Assembly (NCBI GenBank): GCA_009781755.1
Contig: WQVD01000001.1
Span: 222,681 to 286,680, forward strand
Source: Defluviitaleaceae bacterium
Lineage (GTDB): Bacteria; Bacillota; Clostridia; Lachnospirales; WQUN01
Length of the DNA stretch: 64,000 nucleotides
Direction: 5' to 3'
Part shown: positions 9,310 through 17,518 of the stretch, piece after piece
Layout: each line of letters opens with the position of its first letter
Numbering within the stretch: position 1 is the stretch's first letter
Translations under genes and position numbers: made by a program
The notes under the pieces: model-generated
The model's database searches: none
Seen by the model: only the letters and a program-made list of their open reading frames with translations
What the model was told of the DNA's origin: nothing

Positions 9310-10598
9310 ACAATCAAATAAAAGGGGGGGGCGGCAATGCCCCCTCTTCTTTTAATCTTCACCACTTACCCGGCGGGTTGCGCGTGGTGACGGAACCAAT
9401 TCCGTTCGTGCGCTCGGTCAGCTTTGGCATATGGGTACGCACAGGCTCGCGCAATGAAAGCCCAACACAACGCGGCATGTCGCACTTCCTCGAACACATG
9501 CTTTTTAAAGGAACGGACAAGCGCTCCGCCGCACAAATCGCCGAGGAAATGGACGCCGTAGGCGGCCAACTCAACGCGTTTACGTCCAAAGAAAGCACCT
9601 GCTATTTCGCACGAGTACTGGACACGCACTTTGATACGGCGTTTGATGTGCTTACCGATATGTTCTTCAATTCAAAATTGGACGCCGACGAAATCGATAA
9701 AGAGCGCAATGTCATCATCGAAGAAATCGCCATGAATGAAGACAGCCCTTCCGATTTGGTCGTGGATTTATTACTCAACCAAATTTACAAAGGCAATCCG
9801 TTGGGGCACTCCATTCTGGGCACAGAAGAAACCGTCGGGCAATTCACGCGCCAAGATTTCGCGCAATTTATGCAAAAAAATTATTGCCCGAGCAATACGG
9901 TAATCGCCATCGCAGGCAACATCAACGAAGATGAAGTGCTGGAAAAAATCCGCACCGCCTTCGCACAATATACCGATACAAACGCACCCGAAAAAGCACC
10001 TACCGCACTTTATGTGCCCGCCCTATCCCTGCGTGACAAAGATATCGAGCAAGTGCATTTGGCCATGGGCTTCCCCGGAGTCAAGTGGTCAAAGAGCGAA
10101 GAATTCTACGCCATGATGGCAGCCAATACGATTTTCGGCGGCGGTATGAGTTCGCGGCTTTTCCAAAAAGTGCGCGAGGAACGCGGGTTAGTATATTCCA
10201 TCTATTCTTACAATATTGGCTACGACGACACGGGCGTGTTCCTCATCTACGCCGCACTCAACCCGGCGCATTTGGACGACGCGTTAGGGCTCATCACCGA
10301 AGAAACGCGCCGCCTCTTCACCGACCGCGTGACAGCAGAGCAGTTGGCCAAGACGAAAGAACAAATCAAAAGCAACATTTACTTGAGCTTGGAAAGCTCC
10401 GGCAGTCGCATGAATTCCATCGGCTCGACTGTCCTCATGGGCGAAATGATTACCCCCGACGAGGCTGTGGCTAAGGTCGATGCGATTACACTGGATAGCC
10501 TGTACGCAGTAAGCGAGAAAATATTCTTACCGGAGTCGGTGAGTTTGTCGTTGGTGGGCAAGAGTGTGGAAGGCCGCGCGGGGATGTTAAGCAAATAA
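9306..10598 (+). CDS. M16 family zinc peptidase (pitrilysin-like, YmxG/MlpA type)
   Basis: The 430-residue protein has the inverted zinc motif HFLEH (His60, Glu63, His64) and the third ligand region ERNVIIEEI (Glu140), so the metal site is complete. The size equals one M16B subunit, which usually works as a dimer. In Bacillus and clostridia the homologue (ymxG/mlpA) lies right after pnp, as here. The ATG overlaps the pnp stop (ATGA). The first 20 or so codons are odd: they run through an eight-G tract (9324-9331) and a hairpin, giving Gly repeats not seen at the usual start of this family. A later non-ATG start near the LPGGLRVV block is therefore possible. The protein is soluble and intracellular; its substrate is unknown. 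Confidence 0.92.
   Translation: MNNQIKGGGGNAPSSFNLHHLPGGLRVVTEPIPFVRSVSFGIWVRTGSRNESPTQRGMSHFLEHMLFKGTDKRSAAQIAEEMDAVGGQLNAFTSKESTCYFARVLDTHFDTAFDVLTDMFFNSKLDADEIDKERNVIIEEIAMNEDSPSDLVVDLLLNQIYKGNPLGHSILGTEETVGQFTRQDFAQFMQKNYCPSNTVIAIAGNINEDEVLEKIRTAFAQYTDTNAPEKAPTALYVPALSLRDKDIEQVHLAMGFPGVKWSKSEEFYAMMAANTIFGGGMSSRLFQKVREERGLVYSIYSYNIGYDDTGVFLIYAALNPAHLDDALGLITEETRRLFTDRVTAEQLAKTKEQIKSNIYLSLESSGSRMNSIGSTVLMGEMITPDEAVAKVDAITLDSLYAVSEKIFLPESVSLSLVGKSVEGRAGMLSK
9327..9354 (+). terminator. Hairpin with T-rich tail inside the 5' end of the M16 gene
   Basis: An all-GC stem gggggc (9327-9332) / gccccc (9339-9344) with loop ggcaat is followed by tcttctttta. It looks like an intrinsic terminator or attenuator for pnp that overlaps the first codons of the next gene. 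Confidence 0.45.
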
Positions 10599-10670
10599 GA
10601 TATTAAACCCCGGTTGCAGTTAAGCAAAGTTTTAATCGACTTTAAACCCGCGAAAAATAACAAGCACATT

Positions 10671-10715
10671 AAGACCTTGAGCGCTGCCCAAACCCGCGAG
10701 CTTTAAAAAGCTCGA
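10671..10715. repeat. Interspersed two-hairpin repeat, degenerate copy 2
   Basis: The order aagacctt-gcgctgccc-aaacccg-cgagcttt-aa-aaagctcg-acc mirrors copy 1 at 700-741. Here the first hairpin is broken, but the second keeps an 8-bp stem (10,697-10,704 with 10,707-10,714) built from a different sequence. As in copy 1 it lies between a stop codon and a terminator. Confidence 0.45.
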
Positions 10716-10729
10716 CCAAACTTTTCAAT

Positions 10730-10754
10730 AAAAACCGCGACTAGCGCGGTTTTT
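10730..10754 (+). terminator. Intrinsic terminator after the M16 peptidase gene
   Basis: A perfect 10-bp stem aaaaaccgcg / cgcggttttt with loop actag ends in the T-run. It should work in both directions. Confidence 0.8.
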
Positions 10755-10765
10755 GGATTATTGGG

Positions 10766-11215
10766 ATGTGTATTTTTATGTTTTTGTGTAAACGTACTGA
10801 TGATGCGTTAGATTTGCCCCTACCCTCGCGGCAATCGTCGCAAGCTGCCGGGATGGATTTGCATGCCAATGTCCACGAGGAGCTCACCTTGCAACCGGGC
10901 GCACGTGAAAAAATCTCTACTGGGATTTGTCTAGCGTTGCCCGAGGGGTATGAGGCGCAAGTCAGACCGCGCAGTGGATTGGCCTTTAAATTTGGCGTGA
11001 CAATGTTGAACGGACCGGGCACGATAGATGCGGATTATCGCGGCGAAGTGGGTGTGTTGCTCATTAACTTGGGGCAGGAGCCATTCACAGTGCGCCGCGG
11101 CGACCGTATTGCGCAATTGGTGATTGCTCGCGTTCAAATGGTTGACTTGATCGAAACAAAAGAATTACCTGATAGCAATCGAGCCGCAGGCGGTTACGGC
11201 AGCACGGGGATATAA
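10766..11215 (+). CDS. dut: dUTP diphosphatase (dUTPase)
   Basis: The trimeric dUTPase hydrolyses dUTP to dUMP and PPi, keeping uracil out of DNA. All five motifs are seen in order: [30 protein letters not shown] with the catalytic Asp, [10 protein letters not shown], and [10 protein letters not shown] at the C-terminus (usual form RGxGGFGSTG). The start is uncertain: ATG at 10,766 or 10,784; no strong ribosome site precedes either. The next gene begins 1 bp after the stop. Confidence 0.95.
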   Translation: MCIFMFLCKRTDDALDLPLPSRQSSQAAGMDLHANVHEELTLQPGAREKISTGICLALPEGYEAQVRPRSGLAFKFGVTMLNGPGTIDADYRGEVGVLLINLGQEPFTVRRGDRIAQLVIARVQMVDLIETKELPDSNRAAGGYGSTGI

Positions 11216-11216
11216 T

Positions 11217-12509
11217 ATGAGAAATTTTTTTCGTAAAAATAAAGAACGCGTCGCAGGATCTTCATCGCGGACGCGTCAATCGATATCAAACAGTTACACA
11301 CGCTTTACGGATTGGACGCATCACGTACTAACTAAACGCCGCGCAATATTTTTATATGGGCTTGCGATTGGTGTTTTTTTATTTGGCGTAGTGCCGTTGG
11401 TGATCGTGGCATCGGTGTCACACATACGCAACACAACGCACGAAGAAGGAAGCCACAAATGCGAAGTCATCATGGCTGCATTATTTCCGCCAGAACCCGA
11501 ACCAAAGCCGGAACCCTTCTACGAACCCATCGAAATATACGAACCTTACGAACCCGAAGAGCCGGAAGAACCGCCCTTTTTAGGGCCATTTGCTTTGCTC
11601 ACCGGCATCCCTATTTATGAAGAATATGAACACCGCCGCCCCATGGCAGTCGTAATAAATAATATTTTCGCCGCGTTGCCCCAATACGGCATTTCCTACG
11701 CCGATGTGGTGTACGAAGTGTTGGCCGAGGGTAATATCACGCGGTTGGTAGCCATTTTCCATTCGCAAATGCCCGACATGGTAGGGCCTGTACGCTCCAC
11801 ACGCAATTATTTTGCAGGCATGGCAATGAACCATGATGCATTTTTTATGCATTACGGCGGGTCAATAGAGGGGTACGCACGCATACGCGAATTACGTTTA
11901 GATGCGATGGACGGTGGGCCTGCATTTTGGCGTGACCGCACCTTCCCTGCTTGGTCGGGGCTTACAGGTCAACGCGCATGGGAACACAGCGCTTTCACCG
12001 GCTGGCAACGCGTCACCGCACAAGTTGAAGCGCGCGGCTTTCGCGATACCATAGGTGAAGATGCAGCCTTTGGCTTCCAATTCGGCATCATCCCCGAAGA
12101 AATCGAGCGCATCGGCTACGCCACGCACATCGCCGTACCCTTCTCGGTTGAATACACACGTCGTTTCGACTTTGATGAAGAATACGGAAGCTACATGGTC
12201 AGCCATGGGCGTGGCCCTCATTTGGACGCGCTCACCGACGGCGGCTCGGTTGTGGTGCACAATATATTGGTGCAAACCGTCAACATGCGCATCCTACACG
12301 CACACAACGGCGCACGCAACGTAGACACCGTCGGCAGTGGCACAGGTTACCTCTTCACCCAAGGCGAACGCTTTGCCGTAACTTGGGAAAAACCCTCCCA
12401 CGCCGCACCCATGCGTTGGTACTTTGCCTGCGGCACACCGCTGGTGCTATCCCCTGGCCGCACATGGATAAACGTGCTACAAGCCACCGCTACCGTCCAC
12501 TGGGAATAA
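11217..12509 (+). CDS. DUF3048 (YerB-like) membrane-anchored protein
   Basis: The 430-residue protein has a short basic cytoplasmic tail, one membrane segment at about residues 43-67 and a Pro/Glu-rich spacer (repeats of EPE and EPYEPEEPEEP). The rest is an extracellular domain with the hallmarks of DUF3048: RPMAVVINN, ADVVYEVLAEGNITRL, MVGPVRSTR, and C-terminal blocks with TVGSGTGYLFTQG. Bacillus YerB is a lipoprotein of this family; here the anchor is a transmembrane helix instead of a lipobox. Function is unknown beyond cell-envelope location. The gene starts 1 bp after the dut stop, so they are co-transcribed, and it ends at a strong terminator. Confidence 0.85.
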   Translation: MRNFFRKNKERVAGSSSRTRQSISNSYTRFTDWTHHVLTKRRAIFLYGLAIGVFLFGVVPLVIVASVSHIRNTTHEEGSHKCEVIMAALFPPEPEPKPEPFYEPIEIYEPYEPEEPEEPPFLGPFALLTGIPIYEEYEHRRPMAVVINNIFAALPQYGISYADVVYEVLAEGNITRLVAIFHSQMPDMVGPVRSTRNYFAGMAMNHDAFFMHYGGSIEGYARIRELRLDAMDGGPAFWRDRTFPAWSGLTGQRAWEHSAFTGWQRVTAQVEARGFRDTIGEDAAFGFQFGIIPEEIERIGYATHIAVPFSVEYTRRFDFDEEYGSYMVSHGRGPHLDALTDGGSVVVHNILVQTVNMRILHAHNGARNVDTVGSGTGYLFTQGERFAVTWEKPSHAAPMRWYFACGTPLVLSPGRTWINVLQATATVHWE

Positions 12510-12528
12510 TCGTTAATTTTTGCACGCA

Positions 12529-12565
12529 AAAAAGTGTACCGTTTTCATCCCGTGGTACACTTTTT
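12529..12565. terminator. Bidirectional terminator between convergent genes
   Basis: A perfect 12-bp stem aaaaagtgtacc (12,529-12,540) / ggtacacttttt (12,554-12,565) with a 13-nt loop separates the rightward DUF3048 gene from the leftward small membrane protein gene. Confidence 0.85.
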
Positions 12566-12581
12566 ATTTATATGAAATTAT

Positions 12582-12953
12582 TTATTCGTTAACTGCTTCC
12601 GATTCAGTTTCAAAATCCGCATCAAAGTCATCATCGAAAAAGTCATCTTCTTCTTCAGGAATATTCGCGCTACTGGTGACTACACCCACAAAGAATAAAG
12701 CCGACAACGCCAAGAATACGCGTGACTTGCATACTTTGCCTTCGGCTTTCGCTTTGCCGCGCAATGCAAGGAACAAAATTCCCAAGAACAGGCTAATACC
12801 TTTGACCACGATGGTCGCAATCATGGATTTTTGGTTTTTGGGGCAAAAGCCGAAGCTAGCGGCGGTTTGTTGCACTTTTTCTAAAATTGCCTTTCCATTA
12901 ACACGCACATCTACGTCTACATCCATTTCAGGCACAACATTTAATTCATTCAT
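12582..12953 (-). CDS. Small two-helix membrane protein with acidic tail, unknown
   Basis: No family is recognised in this 123-residue protein. Two hydrophobic segments lie at about residues 44-65 and 78-95, joined by a basic loop (RGKAKAEGKVCKSR). The C-terminus is strongly acidic (EEEDDFFDDDFDADFETESE). A ribosome site (GGAGGAAATACC) precedes the ATG. It is convergent with the DUF3048 gene and lies downstream of the rhomboid gene on the same strand, about 50 bp away, so the two may share a transcript. Confidence 0.65.
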   Translation of the reverse strand: MNELNVVPEMDVDVDVRVNGKAILEKVQQTAASFGFCPKNQKSMIATIVVKGISLFLGILFLALRGKAKAEGKVCKSRVFLALSALFFVGVVTSSANIPEEEDDFFDDDFDADFETESEAVNE

Positions 12954-13003
12954 GGTATTTCCTCCCGCAGATTTTTTTTCATTCTAACGCAGTTGCAAAT
13001 ATT

Positions 13004-14230
13004 TTACAACTTTTGTTTGCGCATCATGTACAACAATGTCAAAAATCCTGCAATCACCCCACCAATCATACCACCGATATGTCCCGCATTGTCAATCCCC
13101 GTCATGGAAAAGCCCATGATTATTCCGATAACCACAAATATGAGCATGACGCGCCAATGCAACGTTTCAATATATCGGTCTGTCACACGGGATACTACAA
13201 AGACCATGCCCACCAACCCATACACAGCACCTGATGCCCCACCCGACACCGCAAACGAATCAAAGAAACGCAAATTCGCCAAGCTAACCAGCGAAGCCAT
13301 CAGCCCCGTACCAAAATAAATAAACACAAAAACCGTTCGTCCAAAGTAACGCTCAATCCTCGTACCAAAAACAATGATACCAAACGAGTTAGCTAGTAAA
13401 TGAAACACATCAAAATGCATGAACATGGCAGTGACCAAACGCCACCATTCCCCACCCTCAATCACCACCGGCGGGAAAATACCCAAATACCTAAGCGCGA
13501 AATACCCCGTACTACCTGCATCAGATAATGTCATCGCCAAAAAAATAGCCAAATTAATCGCCAGCAACCCATAACAAATAACCGCATGTGTATACCGGGG
13601 ATAATTGCTGATTTGTACATAACGCATACGCGTGCGCAAACCGTGTTTTGATTTTTGCCTTTGGGATGGAGGGAGCGTGCGGCGCATGGGCACGGTATTA
13701 GAGGGTTTTGCTTTGCTCAACATCGATTCTGCCGTGGTCACGGCGTCGAAGGTTGTTTCAGGTTCGGGAGCGGCGGCTTGTTGATACGCTTCCTTTATAA
13801 TACCGCGCAAACCAAAAAGGTCGGAAGGCTGCTCGGGCAATGTAGTATGTTGACCCGTATCCAATGCCATCCGCCAAAACACGCTGTATACCGATTGCCC
13901 TTCATAGCGCTCCATTACGGATGCGGGTACGCTTGCCGCGTCTATTTGTACGGTGGGCTCCACCAATAAATACACCAGCGCCACGCTTTGCATTTGTTTC
14001 AATAAATTTACTGCTTGTTGGCGGGTTTGCTCATTTTTTTGTAGTTGTGCTTGCCAATCGGCGCGGGCGGTATCCACGACAGTGACATATATAAAGGTAG
14101 AAATACCTTCAATTTTTTGCATATGGAAGTAAGTTGCTTCGGATGGGCTGGATGCATCCGCACCCATTAATTGATAACCGTTCTGTTGCCCACTGCGGAA
14201 TAAAAACGATGCAAAACGTGAATACAGCAT
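13004..14230 (-). CDS. Rhomboid family intramembrane serine protease with N-terminal soluble domain
   Basis: The C-terminal 200 residues form a rhomboid domain of six or more helices. It has WWRLVTAMFMHFDVFHLLAN, the catalytic Ser333 in GGASGAVYG and the catalytic His384 in AGHIGGMIGG, so both active-site residues are present. About 190 residues before it form a soluble cytoplasmic domain and a basic linker, an arrangement like Bacillus GluP (YqgP), though no repeat domain follows here. Rhomboids cut single-pass membrane proteins within the bilayer. A strong ribosome site (AAAGGAG) decides the ATG. The gene diverges from the MoxR/DUF58 operon, sharing the spacer that holds a promoter and palindrome. 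Confidence 0.9.
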   Translation of the reverse strand: MLYSRFASFLFRSGQQNGYQLMGADASSPSEATYFHMQKIEGISTFIYVTVVDTARADWQAQLQKNEQTRQQAVNLLKQMQSVALVYLLVEPTVQIDAASVPASVMERYEGQSVYSVFWRMALDTGQHTTLPEQPSDLFGLRGIIKEAYQQAAAPEPETTFDAVTTAESMLSKAKPSNTVPMRRTLPPSQRQKSKHGLRTRMRYVQISNYPRYTHAVICYGLLAINLAIFLAMTLSDAGSTGYFALRYLGIFPPVVIEGGEWWRLVTAMFMHFDVFHLLANSFGIIVFGTRIERYFGRTVFVFIYFGTGLMASLVSLANLRFFDSFAVSGGASGAVYGLVGMVFVVSRVTDRYIETLHWRVMLIFVVIGIIMGFSMTGIDNAGHIGGMIGGVIAGFLTLLYMMRKQKL

Positions 14231-14258
14231 GGATTTTCTCCTTTTTTGGTGTACATTG

Positions 14259-14267
14259 TGCTATACT
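14259..14267 (+). promoter_or_regulatory. Extended -10 promoter of the DUF4129/MoxR/DUF58 operon
   Basis: TGCTATACT, identical to the extended -10 of rpsO, lies 35 bp before the first ATG. No good -35 box is visible at the right distance, as often with extended -10 promoters. Confidence 0.5.
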
Positions 14268-14268
14268 G

Positions 14269-14283
14269 TTGTTATTATAACAA
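14269..14283. promoter_or_regulatory. 7-1-7 palindrome just after the -10 box, candidate operator
   Basis: ttgttat-t-ataacaa is a perfect inverted repeat placed where transcription should begin. The 7-1-7 layout resembles the geometry of Fur-family boxes, but the sequence is not a clear match to any of them. Confidence 0.35.
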
Positions 14284-14302
14284 AAATTACCGGGAGTGTT
14301 GC

Positions 14303-15217
14303 ATGAACGCCGCAGAATTAATGGATCGCGTTTTTGATGTATACAAACGCTCCTTTTGGAAGCAGCTGGCTTATGCTGCTATTGTCGCAACGGCTTCCAC
14401 TTTTGCATTGGGTTTGATTATCGGCGTCCTGGGCATTGGGGCTATTTTTATTGCATCCGTGGGCGAAGTATCGGCATTAGGCGTTACTTCGCTTATTTTT
14501 ATTTTTCTTGCGATCATTGTGTTTGCCCTGTTAATGCAAGCCGCACTAACCGCCGGCGCAATCCTTTTATCGCGCGAAACGTTTATGGGGCGTATTATTC
14601 GCTTGCCTATGAAGCAATTGATGGGCGCTATTTTGCGCGCATTTACGGCTTTATTGGCGCAGTTGATTTTGTTAACGCCTTTCACTGCGGTTGTCGTGGG
14701 CTTGGTTTACGGGTATATCCGTTTTTCATTTTACGTAGATATTCTAGCTAATTCGCGTTTGTATTATGTTTTATTGATTATTTTACTGGTTGCTGTGGTA
14801 GCCGGTTTTTTATTGTTTATGCATCTTTTTTCATTGTCTGTTGCAGTAGCGGTTACCGAACGGTCGTATTTCTTCAACGCGTTGGTGCGCGGGGTTAATT
14901 TGCTGCGCGGTGATTTTTGGCGTTTGTTTGGCGTGCGGATGATTTGGTTTGTTATTATTTTTGTGTTTGTGGGTACTGCGCAGGGGTTGTTGATGCTGGT
15001 TCCTTCGTTATTGGGCATTCTCTTCGCGGGGACGCCGGCGATTTTAATCATCGCATTTGTACTTAACATGTTTTTCATGGTGGGTAGCATGGCGGTATCG
15101 TTTGCTATGTATCCACTAGACGGCATCCTTACGGCCGTGATTTTTTTCAACCAACGTATTAAAAAAGAAGGCTTGGATATGGAAATAAGCATCGAGGAGT
15201 TGTACCGTGCGCTTTGA
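14303..15217 (+). CDS. Multi-pass membrane protein, first gene of the MoxR/DUF58 operon
   Basis: The ATG at 14,303 is chosen because GGGAG lies 6 bp upstream; a longer frame from 14,246 would run through the promoter. The 304-residue product has about six membrane helices, often in long pairs (for example residues 20-50 and 60-90). It has an amphipathic N-terminus (AELMDRVFDVYKRSFWKQL) like the YciC/DUF975 or glycerophosphoryl-diesterase membrane-domain families. No catalytic motif is seen. The next gene overlaps by 11 bp. The context (DUF4129, DUF4350, MoxR, DUF58, RDD) is a widely conserved membrane-associated module of unknown role. Confidence 0.75.
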   Translation: MNAAELMDRVFDVYKRSFWKQLAYAAIVATASTFALGLIIGVLGIGAIFIASVGEVSALGVTSLIFIFLAIIVFALLMQAALTAGAILLSRETFMGRIIRLPMKQLMGAILRAFTALLAQLILLTPFTAVVVGLVYGYIRFSFYVDILANSRLYYVLLIILLVAVVAGFLLFMHLFSLSVAVAVTERSYFFNALVRGVNLLRGDFWRLFGVRMIWFVIIFVFVGTAQGLLMLVPSLLGILFAGTPAILIIAFVLNMFFMVGSMAVSFAMYPLDGILTAVIFFNQRIKKEGLDMEISIEELYRAL

Positions 15218-15824
15218 AGATGCGATGTACGAAGTATTGCAAACCCGCCGTTATGACCGACTCATGGGGCGCTCACGCGATATTTGGGGTGCAATTCTTG
15301 ATTTGATTGAGCGATTCATCGATTGGTTGCTGGGGCGGGTGAATTTATCCTTTCCGGAGGGTACAGGTGATTCGCGCTTGGTACCGATCATTTTTGCTAT
15401 TGTGGGCGGTATATTGCTGGCGGTAGGGTTATTTGTGTTGGCGCGGGTGCTTTGGCGCGCGCACCAACGCAAGACATATAATTTGTCGGATATTTTTGAA
15501 GAGTTGACGGCCAACAACTACACCGTCGCCGACTTGATGAAATTGAGCGACGACGCAACCGACCAACGTGTGGCGATACGTTATCGTTATATTGCTGCGC
15601 TGCTGGCACTTGATGGGGCACGCGTGATTCGTATCAACCCGTCCATGACCAACGCGTTGATTTTGCGCGGTTTAAAGCAGGACTACACCACGTTGGCCGA
15701 ACCGTTTTATATACTGGCACACACCTACCACTTGGCGTGGTTTGGGTACCGCAGCATCGACGAAACGGAATTTGCGCAATTTTGTACGGCATGCAACGCG
15801 TTGACGGAGGCAAAAGATGCCTAG
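15207..15824 (+). CDS. DUF4129 domain protein
   Basis: GTG start preceded by GAGGAG; overlaps the previous gene by 11 bp. The 205-residue protein has one membrane helix at about residues 52-75. Its cytoplasmic C-terminal domain has the DUF4129 look: LDGARVIRINPSMTNALILRGL and a terminal helix FAQFCTACNALTEA. DUF4129 proteins are found next to DUF4350, MoxR and DUF58 genes in many bacteria. No enzyme activity is known. Confidence 0.7.
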   Translation: MRFEDAMYEVLQTRRYDRLMGRSRDIWGAILDLIERFIDWLLGRVNLSFPEGTGDSRLVPIIFAIVGGILLAVGLFVLARVLWRAHQRKTYNLSDIFEELTANNYTVADLMKLSDDATDQRVAIRYRYIAALLALDGARVIRINPSMTNALILRGLKQDYTTLAEPFYILAHTYHLAWFGYRSIDETEFAQFCTACNALTEAKDA

Positions 15825-16572
15825 GTGGGGGAAAACGCTGATATTAATTGCCATCGTGTTGGGCGCGGCGGTTTTCCTTGTGATGCGAGCTGATAATGGC
15901 GATGGCCCGCCCTATTCGCCCTTTCTCACAGATGAACCGGGCACAAGCTTGTTATTTGACACCTTGCAACACATGGGTTATCCGGTACGCATGAGTTACG
16001 CACCCTTGACACGCACGCGCAATAACGACCACGTACACGTCATTATCCAACCATTCAATCCACCCGTAACTACAGAAATGGCGGAAGAAATGCTGGAATG
16101 GGTGTACAGCGGCGGGCGGTTAATTTTTCTTCATAATAATTTGCAAAATGAAATGAACCGCTTGTTGCCCAATGATCCCGGACGCATGGTTTATGGATTG
16201 GCGTATTTTTACCATGGCGCAGGGTCGGTCGTCACTGGGCGGGCGAATCCTATTGTTAACCGATCGTTATTGGACGATGCTGCAGGCGGTGCTGCTGTAC
16301 ATTCGGTTTTATCTGAATGGGGTGCCGACCGCATTTATTTTGTGGTGTATTACCATGGTTTCCACCCGCCGGAAACGATGTTTTCGTCGTTGCCGTTGGT
16401 GGTTCGGCTGGTCTTGATCCAATTGGGTATAACGGTGCTTATGCTGTTATGGCATGTGGGGAAGCGATTTGGCCGCGCCATCCCCGCATTTGAAGAAACA
16501 GAACGCGAAGAAAATGAACAAGTGCGCGCTGTAGCGCGGTTGTATATGAAAACGAACGCGAAGGAGAAATAA
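15817..16572 (+). CDS. DUF4350 domain protein
   Basis: The ATG overlaps the previous stop by 8 bp and has GGAGG upstream. The 251-residue protein has an N-terminal membrane helix (about 7-23). An extracytoplasmic domain follows with the DUF4350 start TDEPGTSLLFDTLQHMGYPV and a GGRLIFLHNN strand typical of a glutamine-amidotransferase-like fold. A second membrane helix lies near 190-210 (RLVLIQLGITVLMLLWHVGKRFG) and the tail is short. Part of the conserved DUF4129-DUF4350-MoxR-DUF58 module. Confidence 0.7.
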   Translation: MPRWGKTLILIAIVLGAAVFLVMRADNGDGPPYSPFLTDEPGTSLLFDTLQHMGYPVRMSYAPLTRTRNNDHVHVIIQPFNPPVTTEMAEEMLEWVYSGGRLIFLHNNLQNEMNRLLPNDPGRMVYGLAYFYHGAGSVVTGRANPIVNRSLLDDAAGGAAVHSVLSEWGADRIYFVVYYHGFHPPETMFSSLPLVVRLVLIQLGITVLMLLWHVGKRFGRAIPAFEETEREENEQVRAVARLYMKTNAKEK

Positions 16573-16573
16573 C

Positions 16574-17518
16574 ATGTTAAAAATGATTACGGACAATATT
16601 AAAGGACAAATTAATGCCGTGGTGTTAAACCAAGAAGCCATGACCGAATTGGCGTTGGTGGCGTTGTTCTCTGGCGGGCACGTATTGCTGGAGGGTGTGC
16701 CCGGCTTGGCAAAGACATTGTGGACGCGTTCTTTGGCGCAGGTGCTAGATTGCGAATGCAAGCGCATCCAATTTACGGCGGACTTGATGCCATCGGATAT
16801 CTTGGGTACAAAGGTATACAACCCGCAAAATTCGATTTTTGAATTAAAGCGCGGACCGTTGTTTACGCAATTATTACTGGCGGATGAAATTAACCGCACA
16901 CCGCCCAAGACGCAATCCGCGTTGTTGGAAGTCATGGAGGAGCGTGCTATCACCATCGACGGCGAAACGCATCGTTTGACAGAACCATTCTTCGTCATGG
17001 CTACGCAAAACCCCGTGGAATACGAAGGCACCTATCCCCTGCCCGAAGCATTAACCGACCGCTTCATGATGAAAATCCTGCTCACCTACCCTGGCGTAGC
17101 TGCCGAAAAACAATTATTACAAATGTATCATCACGGTTTTGACGCGGCGAAATTGACGCAAACCCATTTACAACCCGCCGCTAATGCGGAAGCCATCGCC
17201 GCTGCCAAACGCGAAATCCAAGCTGTGACCGTAGAAGACGGCTTATTCAACTATATCGTAAGCGTGGTAGAAACAACTCGCCGCATGGGTGCAGTGCAAT
17301 ACGGCGCCAGCCCGCGCGGTTCCGTTGCTTTGCTGTTGGCGGCTAAAACTTATGCCGCAATGAGCGGTCGCGACTTTGTCATCCCCGATGATGTGCGTTA
17401 TTTGGCTGCACCCATACTGCGCCACCGCATCATCCTCAAACCCGAAGCAGAAATTGATGGTATTACCACCGACGGTGTTATCGAAACCATCTTAGGACAA
17501 GTGAAAGCACCACGATGA
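16574..17518 (+). CDS. MoxR-family AAA+ ATPase
   Basis: The 314-residue protein has Walker A GVPGLAKT (41-48), Walker B LLADEIN (101-107), the MoxR signature PPKTQSALLEVMEE after it, a sensor 1 segment VMATQNP with the Asn, and the C-terminal lid with PDDVRYLAAPIL. MoxR ATPases act as chaperone-like partners of von Willebrand A-type proteins, usually encoded next door; here the DUF58 gene overlaps its stop by 4 bp (ATGA). A clear AAGGAG precedes the start. Confidence 0.95.
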   Translation: MLKMITDNIKGQINAVVLNQEAMTELALVALFSGGHVLLEGVPGLAKTLWTRSLAQVLDCECKRIQFTADLMPSDILGTKVYNPQNSIFELKRGPLFTQLLLADEINRTPPKTQSALLEVMEERAITIDGETHRLTEPFFVMATQNPVEYEGTYPLPEALTDRFMMKILLTYPGVAAEKQLLQMYHHGFDAAKLTQTHLQPAANAEAIAAAKREIQAVTVEDGLFNYIVSVVETTRRMGAVQYGASPRGSVALLLAAKTYAAMSGRDFVIPDDVRYLAAPILRHRIILKPEAEIDGITTDGVIETILGQVKAPR

